A stretch of 64,000 nt of DNA, taken from Bartonella ancashensis (GTDB lineage Bacteria > Pseudomonadota > Alphaproteobacteria > Rhizobiales > Rhizobiaceae). Positions 28,790 to 39,925 of the stretch are shown here, one piece after another (the first letter of the stretch is position 1; every line of letters begins with the position of its first letter). Location: contig NZ_CP010401.1 in assembly GCF_001281405.1 (NCBI RefSeq), positions 892,001 to 956,000 of the forward strand, read 5' to 3'. The notes beneath the pieces were generated by a model, which made no database searches, was not told the origin of the DNA, and worked only from the letters and a program-made list of their open reading frames with translations. The translations under genes and the position numbers were made by a program.

Positions 28790-29079
28790 TGGATCTTCGT
28801 CATTATGATGTGATTGTTAGTCCTGTTATTAGCGAGAAGTCGACGGTGATTTCTGAATACAATCAAGTCGTTTTTAATGTTGCATTAAAGGCAACTAAGC
28901 CAGAGATTAAGGCAGCTGTTGAGGCGCTTTTTGGTGTTAAAGTTAAAGCTGTTAATACGGCCTTACGTAAGGGAAAAGTGAAACGCTTTAAGGGTGTTGT
29001 TGGTCGACAAAGTAATATAAAGAAGGCGATCGTTACTTTAACTAAAGGTCATTCAATTGACCTTTCTACAGGTCTTTAA
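28786..29079 (+). CDS. rplW: Ribosomal protein L23
   Basis: A 97-residue protein at the tunnel exit that docks the signal recognition particle and trigger factor. Contains SEKSTV near the start and the [14 protein letters not shown] loop. Two consecutive ATGs overlap the rplD stop; AGGAG precedes them. Confidence 0.98.
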   Translation: MMDLRHYDVIVSPVISEKSTVISEYNQVVFNVALKATKPEIKAAVEALFGVKVKAVNTALRKGKVKRFKGVVGRQSNIKKAIVTLTKGHSIDLSTGL

Positions 29080-29093
29080 GGGAACTCGGAGAT

Positions 29094-29927
29094 ATGGCAC
29101 TTAAGAACTTTAATCCAATAACGCCTGGACAACGACAGCTCGTGATTGTAGATCGTTCTGGTCTTCATAAAGGGGGACCTGTTAAGGCTTTAACCGTAGG
29201 GATTTCATCGAAAGGTGGTCGTAATAATTACGGTAGGATTACAGCCCGTTTTCAAGGTGGGGGGCATAAACGTAGTTACCGGCTAATTGATTTTAAGCGT
29301 TTTAGGCATGACATGTCCGCGAGGGTTGAGCGGTTGGAGTATGATCCTAATCGTACTGCGTTTATCGCTTTAATTCGCTATGAAGATGGGCAGTTGAGCT
29401 ATATTCTTGCACCGCAGCGTCTTGATGTTGGGGATTCAGTAATTGCAGGTCTAAATGTTGATGTGAAACCTGGTAATGCTATGCCTCTTGGTAATATGCC
29501 TGTGGGTACTATTATTCATAATGTTGAGATGAAGCCTGGAAAGGGAGGGCAAATTGCACGTTCAGCTGGAGCTTATGCTCAATTGGTTGGGCGAGATCAG
29601 GGAATGGCAATTCTTAGGCTCAATTCTGGTGAGCAGCGTTTAGTTTCGAGTAGTTGTTTTGCGACTGTTGGTGCTGTTTCTAATCCTGATCATGGAAATA
29701 TTAACGATGGTAAAGCTGGTCGATCTCGTTGGCGTGGTAAGCGTCCGCATGTTCGTGGTGTTGCTATGAATCCAATTGATCACCCGCATGGTGGTGGTGA
29801 AGGTCGTACGTCGGGTGGTCGTCATCCCGTATCTCCTTGGGGTAAGCCTACAAAAGGTAAGCGTACGCGCTCCAACAAAGCCACTGATAAGTTTATTATG
29901 CGTTCGCGTCATCAGCGCAAGAAATGA
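29094..29927 (+). CDS. rplB: Ribosomal protein L2
   Basis: A 277-residue 50S core protein needed for subunit joining and peptidyl transferase function. The conserved [19 protein letters not shown] segment and the C-terminal [18 protein letters not shown] with the essential His are intact. Start 14 bp after rplW, behind GGAACTCGGAG. Confidence 0.98.
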   Translation: MALKNFNPITPGQRQLVIVDRSGLHKGGPVKALTVGISSKGGRNNYGRITARFQGGGHKRSYRLIDFKRFRHDMSARVERLEYDPNRTAFIALIRYEDGQLSYILAPQRLDVGDSVIAGLNVDVKPGNAMPLGNMPVGTIIHNVEMKPGKGGQIARSAGAYAQLVGRDQGMAILRLNSGEQRLVSSSCFATVGAVSNPDHGNINDGKAGRSRWRGKRPHVRGVAMNPIDHPHGGGEGRTSGGRHPVSPWGKPTKGKRTRSNKATDKFIMRSRHQRKK

Positions 29928-29942
29928 GAAAGGTAGTTTAAG

Positions 29943-30221
29943 GTGGTTCGTTCAGTTTGGAAAGGTCCGTTTGTTGACGGCTATCTTCTTGGGAAAGCAG
30001 AAAAAGTTCGTGCGAGTGGACGTAATGAAGTTATTAAGATTTGGAGTCGTCGTTCTACTATTTTGCCACAATTTGTTGGTTTGACCTTTGGTGTTTATAA
30101 TGGCAATAAGCATATTCCGGTTTCTGTGTCAGAAGAGATGGTGGGGCATAAATTTGGAGAATTTTCTCCTACTCGAACTTATTATGGGCACGGTGCAGAT
30201 AAGAAAGCGAAAAGGAAATAA
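29943..30221 (+). CDS. rpsS: Ribosomal protein S19
   Basis: A 92-residue 30S head protein at the A-site finger contact. GTG start ([15 protein letters not shown] read as Met), 15 bp after rplB, with AAGGTAGTTTAAG upstream. It ends with the standard [15 protein letters not shown] segment ([16 protein letters not shown]). Confidence 0.97.
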   Translation: MVRSVWKGPFVDGYLLGKAEKVRASGRNEVIKIWSRRSTILPQFVGLTFGVYNGNKHIPVSVSEEMVGHKFGEFSPTRTYYGHGADKKAKRK

Positions 30222-30226
30222 TAGTA

Positions 30227-30616
30227 ATGGGTAAGGCTAAACTTTTGCGCCAGCTTAAAGATAATGAGGCGAAGGCTGTTACTCGGACTATTCGTGTTAG
30301 TCCGCAGAAGCTCAATCTGGTTGCGGCGATGATTCGTGGTAAAAAGGTTAGTGTGGCGCTAGCTGATTTAACGTTTTCGCGCAAGCGTATTGCTCAAACA
30401 GTCAGAAAAACTCTTGAGTCTGCAATTGCTAATGCAGAAAATAATCATGATCTTGATATTGACTTGTTAGTTGTTGCAGAAGCGTATATTGGAAGGTCGG
30501 TTGTGATGAAGCGCTTTCATGTTCGTGGGCGTGGACGTTCTAGTCGTGTTGAGCATCCATTTTCGCACCTTACTATTGTTGTTCGTGAAGTTACTGAAAG
30601 AGGGAAGGCTGCATAA
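30227..30616 (+). CDS. rplV: Ribosomal protein L22
   Basis: A 129-residue 50S protein whose beta hairpin lines the exit tunnel; the hairpin ([19 protein letters not shown]) is intact. Starts 5 bp after rpsS and its stop shares one base with the rpsC start. Confidence 0.98.
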   Translation: MGKAKLLRQLKDNEAKAVTRTIRVSPQKLNLVAAMIRGKKVSVALADLTFSRKRIAQTVRKTLESAIANAENNHDLDIDLLVVAEAYIGRSVVMKRFHVRGRGRSSRVEHPFSHLTIVVREVTERGKAA

Positions 30617-31326
30617 TGGGTCAGAAGATCAATCCAATAGGATTTCGTCTTGGAGTTAACCGGACTTGGGATTCGCGCTGGTATGCTAATAGTGGTGAAT
30701 ATGGGCGTCTTTTGCATGAAGACTTAAAGATTCGGTTATATGTTACGGAAGAGTTAAAGCAGGCGGCTATATCTAAGGTTGTTATTGAGCGTCCTCATAA
30801 AAAGTGTCGTGTAACAATCCATTCAGCGCGGCCTGGCCTTATTATTGGTAAGAAAGGTGCTGATATTGAAAAGCTTCGTCGTAAACTTTCTGATATGACA
30901 AGTGCAGAGACTTCGCTTAATATCGTCGAGATTCGTAAACCTGAGGTTGATGCTATAATTATCGCGCAGTCAATTGCTCAACAACTTGAACGTCGAGTTT
31001 CTTTTCGTCGGGCCATGAAGCGTGCGATGCAGTCAGCTATGCGTCTTGGGGCGGAAGGCATTCGTATCAATTGTTCGGGTCGTTTGGGTGGTGCTGAAAT
31101 TGCTCGCATGGAGTGGTATCGTGAAGGTCGTGTTCCACTTCATACTTTACGTGCTGATGTTGATTACGGTACGGCAGAAGCTAAAACGGCTTATGGTATT
31201 TGTGGCGTTAAGGTTTGGGTTTTTAAAGGAGAGATCCTTGAACATGATCCGATGGCTTCGGAGAGTCGTTCTATGGAAAGTGACAATTCCGGGACTTCAT
31301 CGAATCGTAGACGTGAAAGTGCTTAG
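30616..31326 (+). CDS. rpsC: Ribosomal protein S3
   Basis: A 236-residue protein at the mRNA entry pore with an N-terminal KH domain ([14 protein letters not shown], about 79-92) and a C-terminal S3 domain ([21 protein letters not shown]). The last 20 or so residues are serine-rich and variable. Overlaps the rplV stop by one base. Confidence 0.98.
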   Translation: MGQKINPIGFRLGVNRTWDSRWYANSGEYGRLLHEDLKIRLYVTEELKQAAISKVVIERPHKKCRVTIHSARPGLIIGKKGADIEKLRRKLSDMTSAETSLNIVEIRKPEVDAIIIAQSIAQQLERRVSFRRAMKRAMQSAMRLGAEGIRINCSGRLGGAEIARMEWYREGRVPLHTLRADVDYGTAEAKTAYGICGVKVWVFKGEILEHDPMASESRSMESDNSGTSSNRRRESA

Positions 31327-31360
31327 TTTTTGATTAGATTAGGGTGTGGAGTAAGAGATA

Positions 31361-31774
31361 ATGTTGCAGCCAAAGCGTACAAAGTTTCGTAAGCAGTTCA
31401 AAGGGCGCATTCATGGGGCTTCAAAAGGTGGTACGGATTTGAATTTTGGTTCTTATGGTTTAAAGGCCGTTGAGCCTGAGCGTATTACTGCTCGTCAAAT
31501 TGAGGCTGCACGTCGTGCTATTACCCGTTGTATGAAACGTTCTGGACGTGTGTGGATTCGTATTTTCCCGGATTTACCGGTTACCTCTAAACCGACAGAG
31601 GTTCGTATGGGTAAGGGTAAGGGTAGTGTTGATTACTGGGCAGCACGTGTTGCACCCGGGCGTGTTATGTTTGAGCTTGGCGGTGTTTCTGAGGATGTGG
31701 CGCGTGAAGCGCTAAGGTTGGGTGCTGCAAAGTTACCTATTAAAACTCGTTTCGTACAGCGTATTGCTGAATAA
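31361..31774 (+). CDS. rplP: Ribosomal protein L16
   Basis: A 137-residue protein near the A-site tRNA elbow of the 50S subunit. Starts [12 protein letters not shown] and carries the conserved [14 protein letters not shown] segment with the arginine region used for hydroxylation in some bacteria. 34 bp after rpsC. Confidence 0.98.
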   Translation: MLQPKRTKFRKQFKGRIHGASKGGTDLNFGSYGLKAVEPERITARQIEAARRAITRCMKRSGRVWIRIFPDLPVTSKPTEVRMGKGKGSVDYWAARVAPGRVMFELGGVSEDVAREALRLGAAKLPIKTRFVQRIAE

Positions 31775-31786
31775 AGAGGTTAAGTG

Positions 31787-31987
31787 ATGAAAGCTGCAGA
31801 ATTAAGAGTACAGACAATCGATCAAATGAAAGATGGGTTAGCTAATTTAAAAAAAGAGCAGTTTAATTTACGGTTTCAAAAAGCCACAGGTCAATTAGAG
31901 AAAACTGCGCGTATTAGGAGTGTTCGCCGTGATATTGCGCGTATTAAGACTTTTCTTCGTCAGAAGATGAGTGAGAACAAAATTTAA
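31787..31987 (+). CDS. rpmC: Ribosomal protein L29
   Basis: A 66-residue, two-helix protein near the tunnel exit. I start at the ATG at 31787, behind AGAGGTTAAGTG; the GTG one codon earlier is also in frame. The [18 protein letters not shown] core is typical. 12 bp after rplP. Confidence 0.97.
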   Translation: MKAAELRVQTIDQMKDGLANLKKEQFNLRFQKATGQLEKTARIRSVRRDIARIKTFLRQKMSENKI

Positions 31988-31999
31988 GGAAGGTGAAAG

Positions 32000-32242
32000 A
32001 TGCCTAAACGCATTTTACAGGGGGTTGTCATTAGCGATAAGAGTGACAAGACTGTCGTTGTTAAGGTGGAGAGGCGTTATTCTCATCCACTTCTTCAAAA
32101 AACTGTTAGGCAGTCTAAAAAATATAAGGCGCATGACGAAAGTAATCAGTTTAAGATTGGGGATAGGATTTTTATTCAGGAATCTAAGCCCATCTCGAAG
32201 GATAAGCGTTGGATTGTTGTTAAAGACAGTGTGGCGTATTGA
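32000..32242 (+). CDS. rpsQ: Ribosomal protein S17
   Basis: An 80-residue OB-fold protein that binds 16S helices 7 and 11. [17 protein letters not shown] and [11 protein letters not shown] are characteristic. Last gene of the S10 block; a 137-bp gap follows before rplN, the largest within the S10-spc region before secY. Confidence 0.97.
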   Translation: MPKRILQGVVISDKSDKTVVVKVERRYSHPLLQKTVRQSKKYKAHDESNQFKIGDRIFIQESKPISKDKRWIVVKDSVAY

Positions 32243-32379
32243 GTCGAGCTAATTGTTTTGAATTTGACTTTTTTTCATTGTTGAGTTTAAGAAGGTAGCT
32301 TTATTATTATTTTGGCAGGCAAGTTTGGACATGCTTAAGGTGTGGTCAGACATAAGGATTTAGGAAAAGGTGGCCAGTC

Positions 32380-32748
32380 ATGATTCAGATGCAAACAAAC
32401 CTCGACGTTGCTGATAATTCTGGCGCTCGTCGTGTCATGTGCATCAAGGTACTGGGCGGCTCCAAGCGGAGATATGCTTCAGTTGGTGACATTATTGTTG
32501 TTTCGGTTAAGGATGTTATTCCTCGCGGTCGCGTGAAAAAGGGTGACGTGATGAAAGCTGTAGTGGTTCGCACTGCCAAGGATATTCGTCGTGCAGATGG
32601 TAGTGTAATTCGTTTTGATAGGAATGCTGCCGTTCTTGTTGACAATAAAAAAGAGCCCATAGGTACGCGTATCTTTGGACCGGTTCCCCGCGAGCTTCGT
32701 AGTAGGAATCATATGAAGATTATTTCATTGGCTCCTGAAGTTTTGTAA
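32380..32748 (+). CDS. rplN: Ribosomal protein L14
   Basis: A 122-residue 50S protein that forms an intersubunit bridge. Starts [16 protein letters not shown] and includes the basic [17 protein letters not shown] loop. First gene of the spc group. A TTGACT at 32264 with a poor -10 may be a secondary promoter in the preceding gap, but I do not call it. Confidence 0.98.
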   Translation: MIQMQTNLDVADNSGARRVMCIKVLGGSKRRYASVGDIIVVSVKDVIPRGRVKKGDVMKAVVVRTAKDIRRADGSVIRFDRNAAVLVDNKKEPIGTRIFGPVPRELRSRNHMKIISLAPEVL

Positions 32749-32761
32749 AGGGGAGGGTGTT

Positions 32762-33076
32762 ATGCAAAAGGTTCGAAAGGGTGATAAGGTTGTTGTCTTG
32801 TCTGGTAAAGATAAGGGGCGGAGTGGAGAAGTTATCAAGGTTAAGCCGAGGGAAGATGTTGCTCTTGTCCGTGGTATTAATATGGTTAAGCGTCATCAAC
32901 GCCAAACGCAAAAGCAGGAAGCTGGAATTGTTTCTAAGGAAGCTTTCATTCATTTGTCTAATTTGGCAATTGCTGATCCTAAGGATGGTAAGCCCACACG
33001 TGTAGGCTTTGGTGTGGATGCAGGTGGTAATAAAGTTCGTGTTGCCAAGCGTTCAGGAGAGTTGATCAATGGCTGA
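32762..33076 (+). CDS. rplX: Ribosomal protein L24
   Basis: A 104-residue KOW-domain protein that initiates 50S assembly ([17 protein letters not shown]). Overlaps the rplE start by 8 bp. GGGGAGGGTGTT precedes the ATG. Confidence 0.97.
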   Translation: MQKVRKGDKVVVLSGKDKGRSGEVIKVKPREDVALVRGINMVKRHQRQTQKQEAGIVSKEAFIHLSNLAIADPKDGKPTRVGFGVDAGGNKVRVAKRSGELING

Positions 33077-33626
33077 AGAAAAACAAAGGCCGCGCATGAA
33101 AGTGCATTATCTTAAGGTTGTTCGCAAAACGCTTCAAGAGAAGTTTGGCTATAAGAATGAAATGCAGACTCCGTGCATTGATAAAGTTGTGATTAATATG
33201 GGGATTGGCGAGGCAACGGCTGATTCGAAGAAACCGTCTATTGCCGCTGGGGATTTGTCGCTAATAGTGGGTCAAAAAGCTGTTATTACCCGTGCACGTA
33301 ATTCTATTGCAGGATTTAAAGTGCGTGAAGGAATGCCGCTCGGAGCTAAAGTTACCTTACGTAAAGATCGGATGTTTGAGTTTTTGGATCGTCTTGTAAC
33401 AATTGCTCTTCCACGCGTTCGTGATTTTCGTGGTTTAAATCCGAAAAGTTTTGATGGTCATGGAAATTTTGCTATGGGCATTAAAGAGCACATTGTGTTC
33501 CCAGAAGTTAACTATGATAAAGTTGATCAAATTTGGGGTATGGATATTATCGTTTGTACGACAGCAAAGACGGATGATGAAGCACGTGAGTTATTGCGTG
33601 CTTTTAATTTTCCCTTTCGTTCGTAA
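33069..33626 (+). CDS. rplE: Ribosomal protein L5
   Basis: A 185-residue 5S rRNA-binding protein of the central protuberance. Contains INMGIGEA near the N-terminus and [17 protein letters not shown] in the C-terminal half. Starts inside the end of rplX, implying coupling. Confidence 0.98.
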   Translation: MAEEKQRPRMKVHYLKVVRKTLQEKFGYKNEMQTPCIDKVVINMGIGEATADSKKPSIAAGDLSLIVGQKAVITRARNSIAGFKVREGMPLGAKVTLRKDRMFEFLDRLVTIALPRVRDFRGLNPKSFDGHGNFAMGIKEHIVFPEVNYDKVDQIWGMDIIVCTTAKTDDEARELLRAFNFPFRS

Positions 33627-33650
33627 CGGCAAATGTAGTGAGGTAAGATT

Positions 33651-33956
33651 ATGGCCAAAGAGAGTGCCGTTGAAAAGAATAAACGTCGTGAAGTATTGGT
33701 AAGGCGTTATGCGGCGCGCCGTGCGCGTTTAAAGGCTGTTGTAATGGATCAGAAAGTTTCTCTTGAGGAACGGTTTAAAGCTTCCATTCGGTTGGCACAG
33801 TTGCCACGCAATTCTGCGAGAGTGCGTGTTCGTAATCGTTGTGAGGTTTCGGGTCGTCCGCGAGCTTATTATCGTAAATTAAGGATGTCGCGGATAGCTT
33901 TGCGCGAGCTTAGTTCTTTAGGGCGTATTCCCGGCGTTGTTAAGTCTAGTTGGTAG
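33651..33956 (+). CDS. rpsN: Ribosomal protein S14
   Basis: A 101-residue S14 of the long form that lacks the zinc-binding CxxC pairs, as in most proteobacteria. [20 protein letters not shown] is the rRNA-binding core. 24 bp after rplE and 9 bp before rpsH. Confidence 0.97.
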   Translation: MAKESAVEKNKRREVLVRRYAARRARLKAVVMDQKVSLEERFKASIRLAQLPRNSARVRVRNRCEVSGRPRAYYRKLRMSRIALRELSSLGRIPGVVKSSW

Positions 33957-33965
33957 GGGGCGAAA

Positions 33966-34364
33966 ATGTCTATGTCAGATCCTCTTGGTGATATGTTGAC
34001 CCGTATTCGTAATGCAATTGGTCGCAAAAAGGGTAAAGTTGTTACGCCTGCTTCTAAGCTTCGTGCGCGGGTTCTTGATGTGCTTAAATCTGAAGGTTAT
34101 ATTCGAGGGTATAACTGTATTGATTTAGGTAATGGGAAGTCTGAAATCGAAATTGAGTTGAAGTATTTTGAAACTTCTACGGTTATTCGTGAGATTTCTC
34201 GTGTTTCAAAACCCGGTCGTCGTGTATATGTTTCTGCTAAATCCATTCCTCAGGTGGCCAATGGTCTTGGTATTTCAATTTTATCAACACCTAAGGGAGT
34301 GATGGCAGATCATGAGGCGCGTGAACAAAACGTTGGTGGGGAACTTCTCTGTCGCGTATTTTGA
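33966..34364 (+). CDS. rpsH: Ribosomal protein S8
   Basis: A 132-residue 16S-binding protein of the 30S platform ([15 protein letters not shown]-terminal GGELLCRVF). S8 is the autoregulator of the spc operon in E. coli. Starts behind GGGGGCGAAA, 9 bp after rpsN. Confidence 0.98.
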   Translation: MSMSDPLGDMLTRIRNAIGRKKGKVVTPASKLRARVLDVLKSEGYIRGYNCIDLGNGKSEIEIELKYFETSTVIREISRVSKPGRRVYVSAKSIPQVANGLGISILSTPKGVMADHEAREQNVGGELLCRVF

Positions 34365-34406
34365 TTTACTATATTACATAAAAACGAAAAAGCAGGTTAA
34401 AGCAAA

Positions 34407-34940
34407 ATGTCTCGTATTGGAAAAAAGCCCATTTCGGTCCCGTCTGGAGTTACCGCTGCTGTTGAGGGCCAGTTGGTTAAGGCGAAAGGTCCAAAGGGTG
34501 AGTTAAGTTACCTTGTTAATGATGAAGTTTTGGTCAAACTTGAAGGTGATGTTGTGTTAGTTTCTCCACGCGATCAATCGAGAGGTGCTCGTTCTAAATG
34601 GGGTATGTCTCGATCTATGGTTGAGAACATTTTTCGTGGTGTAAAGGATGGTTTTGAAAAACGGCTTGAGATAAATGGTATTGGTTATCGTGCTGCTTTA
34701 CAGGGGAAGGATATTCAGTTATCCCTAGGCTTTTCACACGATGTTGTTTATAAGGTACCGTGTGGTGTTGTTGTAACGGTTCCTAAACCAACGGAGATTG
34801 TTGTTTCTGGAATTAACAAGCAACAAGTTGGGCAAGTTGCTGCAGAGATTCGTGAATATCGTGGGCCTGATCCTTATAAAGGTAAAGGTATTAAGTATGC
34901 AGATGAACGTATAGTCCGCAAAGAAGGTAAGAAGAAGTAA
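34407..34940 (+). CDS. rplF: Ribosomal protein L6
   Basis: A 177-residue protein with two related domains, located near the GTPase-associated region ([15 protein letters not shown]-terminal [15 protein letters not shown]). Standard length and position in the spc operon. Confidence 0.98.
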   Translation: MSRIGKKPISVPSGVTAAVEGQLVKAKGPKGELSYLVNDEVLVKLEGDVVLVSPRDQSRGARSKWGMSRSMVENIFRGVKDGFEKRLEINGIGYRAALQGKDIQLSLGFSHDVVYKVPCGVVVTVPKPTEIVVSGINKQQVGQVAAEIREYRGPDPYKGKGIKYADERIVRKEGKKK

Positions 34941-34952
34941 GGATTTTGCATT

Positions 34953-35315
34953 ATGGTTTCATCTAGGGAAGTTGTTCGACATCGTGCACAGCGAGTTCGT
35001 CGCCAGATTAGGGCTGCTGCTAACGGTCGTCCGCGTCTTAGTGTTTATCGTTCAAATCAGAATATTTATGCTCAAGTAATTGACGATGCTCGTGGCTGCA
35101 CTCTTGTTTCTGCATGTACTCTTGAGGAAAATTTAAAAAAATCTTTAAGTAGTGGCTCTGATAAAAAGGCTGCTTCCGCTGTTGGAAAGTTAATTGCAGA
35201 ACGTGCTAAAAAAGCTGGTATTAGTGAAGTTATTTTTGATCGTGGGGCTTATGTTTACCACGGCAGGGTTAAGGCTTTGGCTGAAGCTGCTCGTGAAGGT
35301 GGTTTAAATTTTTAG
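34953..35315 (+). CDS. rplR: Ribosomal protein L18
   Basis: A 120-residue 5S rRNA-binding protein ([19 protein letters not shown]-terminal GGLNF). 12 bp after rplF; a 91-bp gap follows before rpsE. Confidence 0.98.
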   Translation: MVSSREVVRHRAQRVRRQIRAAANGRPRLSVYRSNQNIYAQVIDDARGCTLVSACTLEENLKKSLSSGSDKKAASAVGKLIAERAKKAGISEVIFDRGAYVYHGRVKALAEAAREGGLNF

Positions 35316-35406
35316 GTAAGAATGTTTTAGGGTGTTTCGTGTGAGTTTCTTTGATTTTTTTTGAGACTCTGTTGACGTGCTTCCGGAAAAGAAAGAGGAA
35401 TGAGGA

Positions 35407-35976
35407 ATGGCACAAAAAGAGCGCAGTGGTCATAGTGATCGTGATGAGCGTCGTGGTGAAAATAGTAGTGAGTTGGTCGATAGACTTGTCCATATCAATC
35501 GTGTCGCTACGGTTGTGAAGGGGGGGCGGCGTTTTGGTTTTGCTGCTCTTGTTGTTGTTGGAGATCAAAAAGGACGTGTTGGTTTTGGTCATGGTAAGGC
35601 CCGTGAGGTTCCTGAAGCTGTTCGCAAGGCTACAGAGTCTGCCAAGCGCGAAATGATTTACGTTCCGCTTCGGTCTGGACGTACGTTACACCATGACGTT
35701 GGAGGACGCCACGGAGCGGGTCGTGTATTGCTACGTTCAGCTTCAGCAGGTACTGGTATTATTGCTGGTGGTCCGATGCGTGCGATTTTTGAGGCGCTTG
35801 GTGTTCAAGATGTTGTTGCGAAGTCATTAGGGGCATCAAATCCCTACAATATGGTGCGTGCAACTTTTGACGCTTTAAAACACCAGGTACATCCTAGGGA
35901 TATTGCGATGCAGCGTGGCATTAAATATTCAGTTTTACAAGCACGCCGTCAGTATATTGTTGGTGTTGAGGAATAA
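35407..35976 (+). CDS. rpsE: Ribosomal protein S5
   Basis: A 189-residue 30S protein that helps decoding fidelity and mRNA unwinding. The spectinomycin-contact loop ([18 protein letters not shown]) is intact. An acidic/basic N-terminal tail of about 20 residues precedes the double-stranded RNA-binding domain. Start behind GAGGAATGAGGA. Confidence 0.98.
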   Translation: MAQKERSGHSDRDERRGENSSELVDRLVHINRVATVVKGGRRFGFAALVVVGDQKGRVGFGHGKAREVPEAVRKATESAKREMIYVPLRSGRTLHHDVGGRHGAGRVLLRSASAGTGIIAGGPMRAIFEALGVQDVVAKSLGASNPYNMVRATFDALKHQVHPRDIAMQRGIKYSVLQARRQYIVGVEE

Positions 35977-36010
35977 TTTCCGATATTTAGCTTAGAAAAG
36001 GAATTAGGAA

Positions 36011-36217
36011 GTGATTCAAAAGAAATCTAAAGTTTGCAAAACTATAACGGTGGAGCAGATTGCGAGTCCAATTCGGAAGCCACAGGTTCAGCGTGCGATG
36101 TTAAGAGGGCTCGGTTTAAGTAGGCTGCATCATCGTCGCACTTTAGAAGATACGCTCTGTGTACGGGGTATGATTTCTAAGCTTCGGCATCTTGTTCGCA
36201 TTGTAGATGAATCTTAA
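36011..36217 (+). CDS. rpmD: Ribosomal protein L30
   Basis: A 68-residue L30, slightly longer than the usual 60 through an N-terminal basic tail (MIQKKSKVC). GTG start behind AAGGAATTAGGAA. The ferredoxin-like core [24 protein letters not shown] is recognisable at least in its first part. Between rpsE and rplO. Confidence 0.95.
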   Translation: MIQKKSKVCKTITVEQIASPIRKPQVQRAMLRGLGLSRLHHRRTLEDTLCVRGMISKLRHLVRIVDES

Positions 36218-36236
36218 AGTTGCAGGAGTATAGAGC

Positions 36237-36704
36237 ATGAAACTCAATGAGCTACGTGATTATGAAGGTGCAATAAAAAAGCGTAAGCGTGTTGGGCGCG
36301 GTATTGGTTCGGGTAAAGGTAAGACTGGTGGTTGTGGTGTTAAAGGACAGAAATCACGCTCCGGTGTATCTTTGAATGGTTTTGAGGGTGGGCAGATGCC
36401 CATATATCGTCGTTTGCCGAAGCGCGGGTTCAAGAATTTGTTCACCAAGGTTTATAATGAGGTTTCATTGGGTCGTATTCAGCTTGCTGTTGATTCAGGA
36501 AAGCTTGATGCTGGAGAGTTGGTTGATGCAGCTTCTTTGAAAAAGGCTGGTATAATTCGTCGTGTGAAGGGTGGAGTTCGTCTTCTTTCTGGAGGTGGTT
36601 TAAAAGTTAAGGTAGCTTTTAGTGTCTCTGGTGCTTCTAAGGTTGCTAAAGCCAAGGTTGCAGAAGTTGGTGGTCGTGTTAATATTATTGGGTCTTCCGA
36701 ATAA
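36237..36704 (+). CDS. rplO: Ribosomal protein L15
   Basis: A 155-residue late 50S assembly protein with the glycine-rich [18 protein letters not shown] region and the [17 protein letters not shown] segment. A 162-bp gap follows before secY. Confidence 0.98.
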   Translation: MKLNELRDYEGAIKKRKRVGRGIGSGKGKTGGCGVKGQKSRSGVSLNGFEGGQMPIYRRLPKRGFKNLFTKVYNEVSLGRIQLAVDSGKLDAGELVDAASLKKAGIIRRVKGGVRLLSGGGLKVKVAFSVSGASKVAKAKVAEVGGRVNIIGSSE

Positions 36705-36866
36705 ATTATTTTATAGATAGTTGTTTAAAGGGAAGTATAAAAATTTCTTTTGGAGTTTTTGCGTTTTAGGGGTGGTGGTTTAAAATTTTCATTTTTATGT
36801 GTTGTATAATTTTAAAAGCTACGGTTTTTGTGGACAAAAGTTTGAAGTGTAAACTGGAGAAATTTT

Positions 36867-38213
36867 ATGGCATCAGCTGCAGAGCAACTTGCTTCCAATA
36901 TAAATTTTGGTACTTTTTCGCGTGCAACTGAGCTAAAGAGGCGTATTTGGTTTACTTTAGCCGCACTGTTTGTTTACCGTTTTGGTACGTATGTTTCTTT
37001 GCCTGGTATAGATATTGATGTTTTGCGCCGGACATTTGAGCAACATGAGTCTGGTGTTCTTGGTTTGGTTAATATGTTTGCAGGGGGAGCCGTTGGGCGT
37101 ATGGCAATTTTTGCATTAGGCATAATGCCCTATATATCAGCGTCGATTATTGTGCAGTTACTTACGTCGATTATCCCGTCGTTAGAATCTCTCAAAAAAG
37201 AGGGTGAATTAGGTCGTAGGGTTATCAATCAGTATACGCGTTATGTAACTGTTGTTTTGGCTCTTTTACAAGCTTTTGGTGTTGCTGTTGCGCTTGAAAC
37301 AGGAATAGGGACAGGGCTTCAAGTTGTCATGGAACCGGGTATAGTGTTCCGCGCCTCTGCTGTTATTACACTTGTTGGTGGAACGATGTTTTTGATGTGG
37401 CTTGGCGAACAAATTACATCACGTGGTGTTGGTAATGGGGTTTCTCTTATAATTTTTACTGGAATCGTAGCAAATTTCCCCTCTACTTTTGCTCAGCTTT
37501 TGACTGCTCACAGTCAAGCTGACTTATCAACTTTCCTATTTGTAATGATCATTTTTATTGCGGTTTTTGTAGTTGGGGTAATTGTTTTTGTAGAGCGTGC
37601 GCAGCGGAGAATTCTTATTCAGTATCCAAAGCGTCAGGTTGGCAACCAGATGTTTCAGGGTGATGTGTCTCATCTTCCTTTAAAATTGAATACGGCTGGT
37701 GTTATTCCGCCAATTTTTGCATCGTCGCTGTTATTATTGCCTGCAACTATTAATAATTTTTCGGATGCAATGCCGCAGTGGATTCAAAAAGTTTCCTTTT
37801 CTCTTAGTCATGGGCAACCACTTTACATGGTTGTTTATGCAGTCTTAATGGCATTTTTTTGCTTTTTTTACACGGCTATTGTGTTTAATCCTAATGATAC
37901 AGCAGATCAGTTAAAGAGACATTCTGGCTTTATCCCAGGAATTCGTCCAGGGGAGCGTACAGCTGAGTATATTGACTATGTTTTAACGCGTATTACCGTT
38001 GTGGGAGCGGTTTACATCATCTTGGTTTGTTTATTGCCCGAGTTTATGATATCAGCGCTGCATATTCCTTTTTATCTTGGTGGTACATCTTTGCTTATTG
38101 TCGTTACTGTCACTCTTGATACGGTTGCCCAGATTCAGGGCCATCTTGTAGCCCATCAATACGAAGGTTTAATGAAAAAATCAAAGCTTCGCGGAGGTAG
38201 GAGAGGACGATGA
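36867..38213 (+). CDS. secY: Preprotein translocase subunit SecY
   Basis: The 448-residue channel of the Sec translocon, with ten membrane spans. The plug region follows the first span, the conserved GITPYISASI-type segment appears as [13 protein letters not shown], and the cytosolic loop [21 protein letters not shown] before the ninth span is intact. It works with the SecDF encoded at 2.1-4.6 kb. Stop overlaps the adk start by 4 bp. Confidence 0.98.
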   Translation: MASAAEQLASNINFGTFSRATELKRRIWFTLAALFVYRFGTYVSLPGIDIDVLRRTFEQHESGVLGLVNMFAGGAVGRMAIFALGIMPYISASIIVQLLTSIIPSLESLKKEGELGRRVINQYTRYVTVVLALLQAFGVAVALETGIGTGLQVVMEPGIVFRASAVITLVGGTMFLMWLGEQITSRGVGNGVSLIIFTGIVANFPSTFAQLLTAHSQADLSTFLFVMIIFIAVFVVGVIVFVERAQRRILIQYPKRQVGNQMFQGDVSHLPLKLNTAGVIPPIFASSLLLLPATINNFSDAMPQWIQKVSFSLSHGQPLYMVVYAVLMAFFCFFYTAIVFNPNDTADQLKRHSGFIPGIRPGERTAEYIDYVLTRITVVGAVYIILVCLLPEFMISALHIPFYLGGTSLLIVVTVTLDTVAQIQGHLVAHQYEGLMKKSKLRGGRRGR

Positions 38214-38785
38214 GGGTTGTTCTTTTAGGAGCTCCTGGGGCTGGTAAGGGTACTCAAGCCAGAATGTTGATGGAGAGGTATGGTATTCCTCAATTATCAA
38301 CGGGTGATATGCTTCGTAAAGCTATTTCAGAGGGAACAGAGGTTGGTAAAAAGGCTAAAGTTATTGTAGAATCTGGGGCTTTGGTTTCTGATGATATCGT
38401 TAACAAGATTATATCAGATCGAATCGATGAGAGCGATTGTATGAGTGGTTTTGTTTTAGATGGCTATCCACGTACTGTGGCACAGGCTGAAGCTTTACAA
38501 AGTACTTTGCAATCAAAAAATATGAAGCTTGATGCTGTGATTGAGCTGGTTGTTGATGAAGGTGCATTATTAGAGCGTATGGAGAGGCGTGTTCAAGAAA
38601 CATTGGCTTCTGGCGGGCAAATTCGCTCAGATGACAATATTGATTCCTTTGCAAAGCGATTAGTTGAGTATCGTGAAAAGACATTTCCATTGTCGCAATT
38701 TTATTTGAAGATGGGCTTGTTAAGGACAGTTAATGGAATGGATGATGTCCTGGATGTTTCGCGTGTAATTAATGATTTTTTGTAA
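38210..38785 (+). CDS. adk: Adenylate kinase
   Basis: A 191-residue enzyme that interconverts ATP, AMP and ADP. P-loop GAPGAGKGT at 7-15, AMP-binding QLSTGDMLR, and DGYPRT. The LID domain is the short form (around [20 protein letters not shown]), so there is no zinc site. Co-transcribed with secY, as in many bacteria. Confidence 0.97.
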   Translation: MRVVLLGAPGAGKGTQARMLMERYGIPQLSTGDMLRKAISEGTEVGKKAKVIVESGALVSDDIVNKIISDRIDESDCMSGFVLDGYPRTVAQAEALQSTLQSKNMKLDAVIELVVDEGALLERMERRVQETLASGGQIRSDDNIDSFAKRLVEYREKTFPLSQFYLKMGLLRTVNGMDDVLDVSRVINDFL

Positions 38786-38844
38786 AAATGGGTGATAAGG
38801 AGTTGACTTTTTCAGTGAAATACATCAAAAATTGTCCCTGATTT

Positions 38845-38867
38845 ATCTCTATAAACGGCATTATAAT
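38845..38867 (+). promoter_or_regulatory. Possible promoter of the rpsM (alpha) group
   Basis: A perfect -10 hexamer TATAAT at 38862-38867 lies about 90 bp before the rpsM start. No good -35 is found at 17 bp; TTGTCC lies too far upstream. It may give the alpha group its own promoter in the 171-bp gap after adk. Confidence 0.35.
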
Positions 38868-38956
38868 CCGGAGGCTTTGGATCTTTTTCTATTTGTCTCT
38901 GCTTTTTTGTTTTGTGCTTTATAGTCGATTGTTGATTTAATCTAAGGAGAACAGGC

Positions 38957-39325
38957 GTGGCTCGTATTGCTGGCGTCAATATTCCAACAGGTAAGCGTGT
39001 GGTGATTGCACTTCAGTATATCTACGGGATTGGACGAAAATTTGCTCAAGAAATTGTGGAAAAAGTTGGAATTCCAGAGGATCGTCGTGTAAGTGATCTT
39101 TCGGATGCAGAGGTTTTACAGATTCGCGAGACGATAGATAGGGACTATAAGGTCGAAGGGGATCTTCGTCGTGAAGTTGTAATGAGCGTGAAGCGTTTGA
39201 TGGATCTCGGCTGTTATCGTGGGTTGCGCCATCGTCGTTCTTTACCTGTTCGTGGTCAGCGTACGCATACAAATGCGCGGACTCGTAAGGGGCCTGCCAG
39301 GGCAATTGCTGGTAAGAAAAAATAA
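38957..39325 (+). CDS. rpsM: Ribosomal protein S13
   Basis: A 122-residue 30S head protein that contacts P-site tRNA with its basic tail ([21 protein letters not shown] region). GTG start ([14 protein letters not shown]) behind AAGGAGAACAG. First gene of the alpha group; no rpmJ lies before it, as usual in alphaproteobacteria. Confidence 0.97.
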   Translation: MARIAGVNIPTGKRVVIALQYIYGIGRKFAQEIVEKVGIPEDRRVSDLSDAEVLQIRETIDRDYKVEGDLRREVVMSVKRLMDLGCYRGLRHRRSLPVRGQRTHTNARTRKGPARAIAGKKK

Positions 39326-39445
39326 TCTGCCTTTGACTGTTGAGTTTTAGGTTTTGTTATGGGTTGCTTGTTGGTTGTTTAATTAAACAAGCTTAGGTGG
39401 AGCTGCCAGTGTTATGGCAGCGTTGGGATCGTTGAAAGGAAAGAT

Positions 39446-39835
39446 ATGGCTAAGGAAGCCGTGCGTGTTCGCCGTCGTGAACGTAAAAATATTTCGTCGG
39501 GACTTGTGCACATTAATTCTACATTCAATAACACGATGATCACTATCACAGACGTTCAAGGAAATACGATAGTTTGGTCGTCTGCAGGGGCTCAGGGCTT
39601 TAAGGGTTCGCGTAAATCCACGCCATTTGCTGCCCAAGTTGCGGCAGAAGATTGTGCAAAAAAGGCGCAAGAGCACGGTATGCGTTCGTTGGAGGTTGAG
39701 GTTTGTGGTCCTGGGTCAGGGCGCGAGTCTGCTTTGCGTGCATTGCAATCTGCGGGTTTTATAATCACTTCTATTCGTGATGTGACCCCAATTCCTCATA
39801 ATGGATGCCGTCTGAGAAAAAGACGGCGTGTTTAG
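39446..39835 (+). CDS. rpsK: Ribosomal protein S11
   Basis: A 129-residue platform protein near the mRNA exit. [15 protein letters not shown] and the C-terminal [15 protein letters not shown] are diagnostic. Start behind GAAAGGAAAG; 121 bp after rpsM. Confidence 0.98.
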   Translation: MAKEAVRVRRRERKNISSGLVHINSTFNNTMITITDVQGNTIVWSSAGAQGFKGSRKSTPFAAQVAAEDCAKKAQEHGMRSLEVEVCGPGSGRESALRALQSAGFIITSIRDVTPIPHNGCRLRKRRRV

Positions 39836-39925
39836 TCGGGTATTTTGTTTTACTATCAGGAATCCGATGTTCATGTAAGCCGTTGCGATTGAATGGTAGC
39901 GGGAATAAGGAACAGGAATAAAATT

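Noticed and set aside
32264-32292. Possible promoter before rplN
   Set aside because: TTGACT is present but the hexamer at 17 bp (TTAAGA) is poor, so it is not called.
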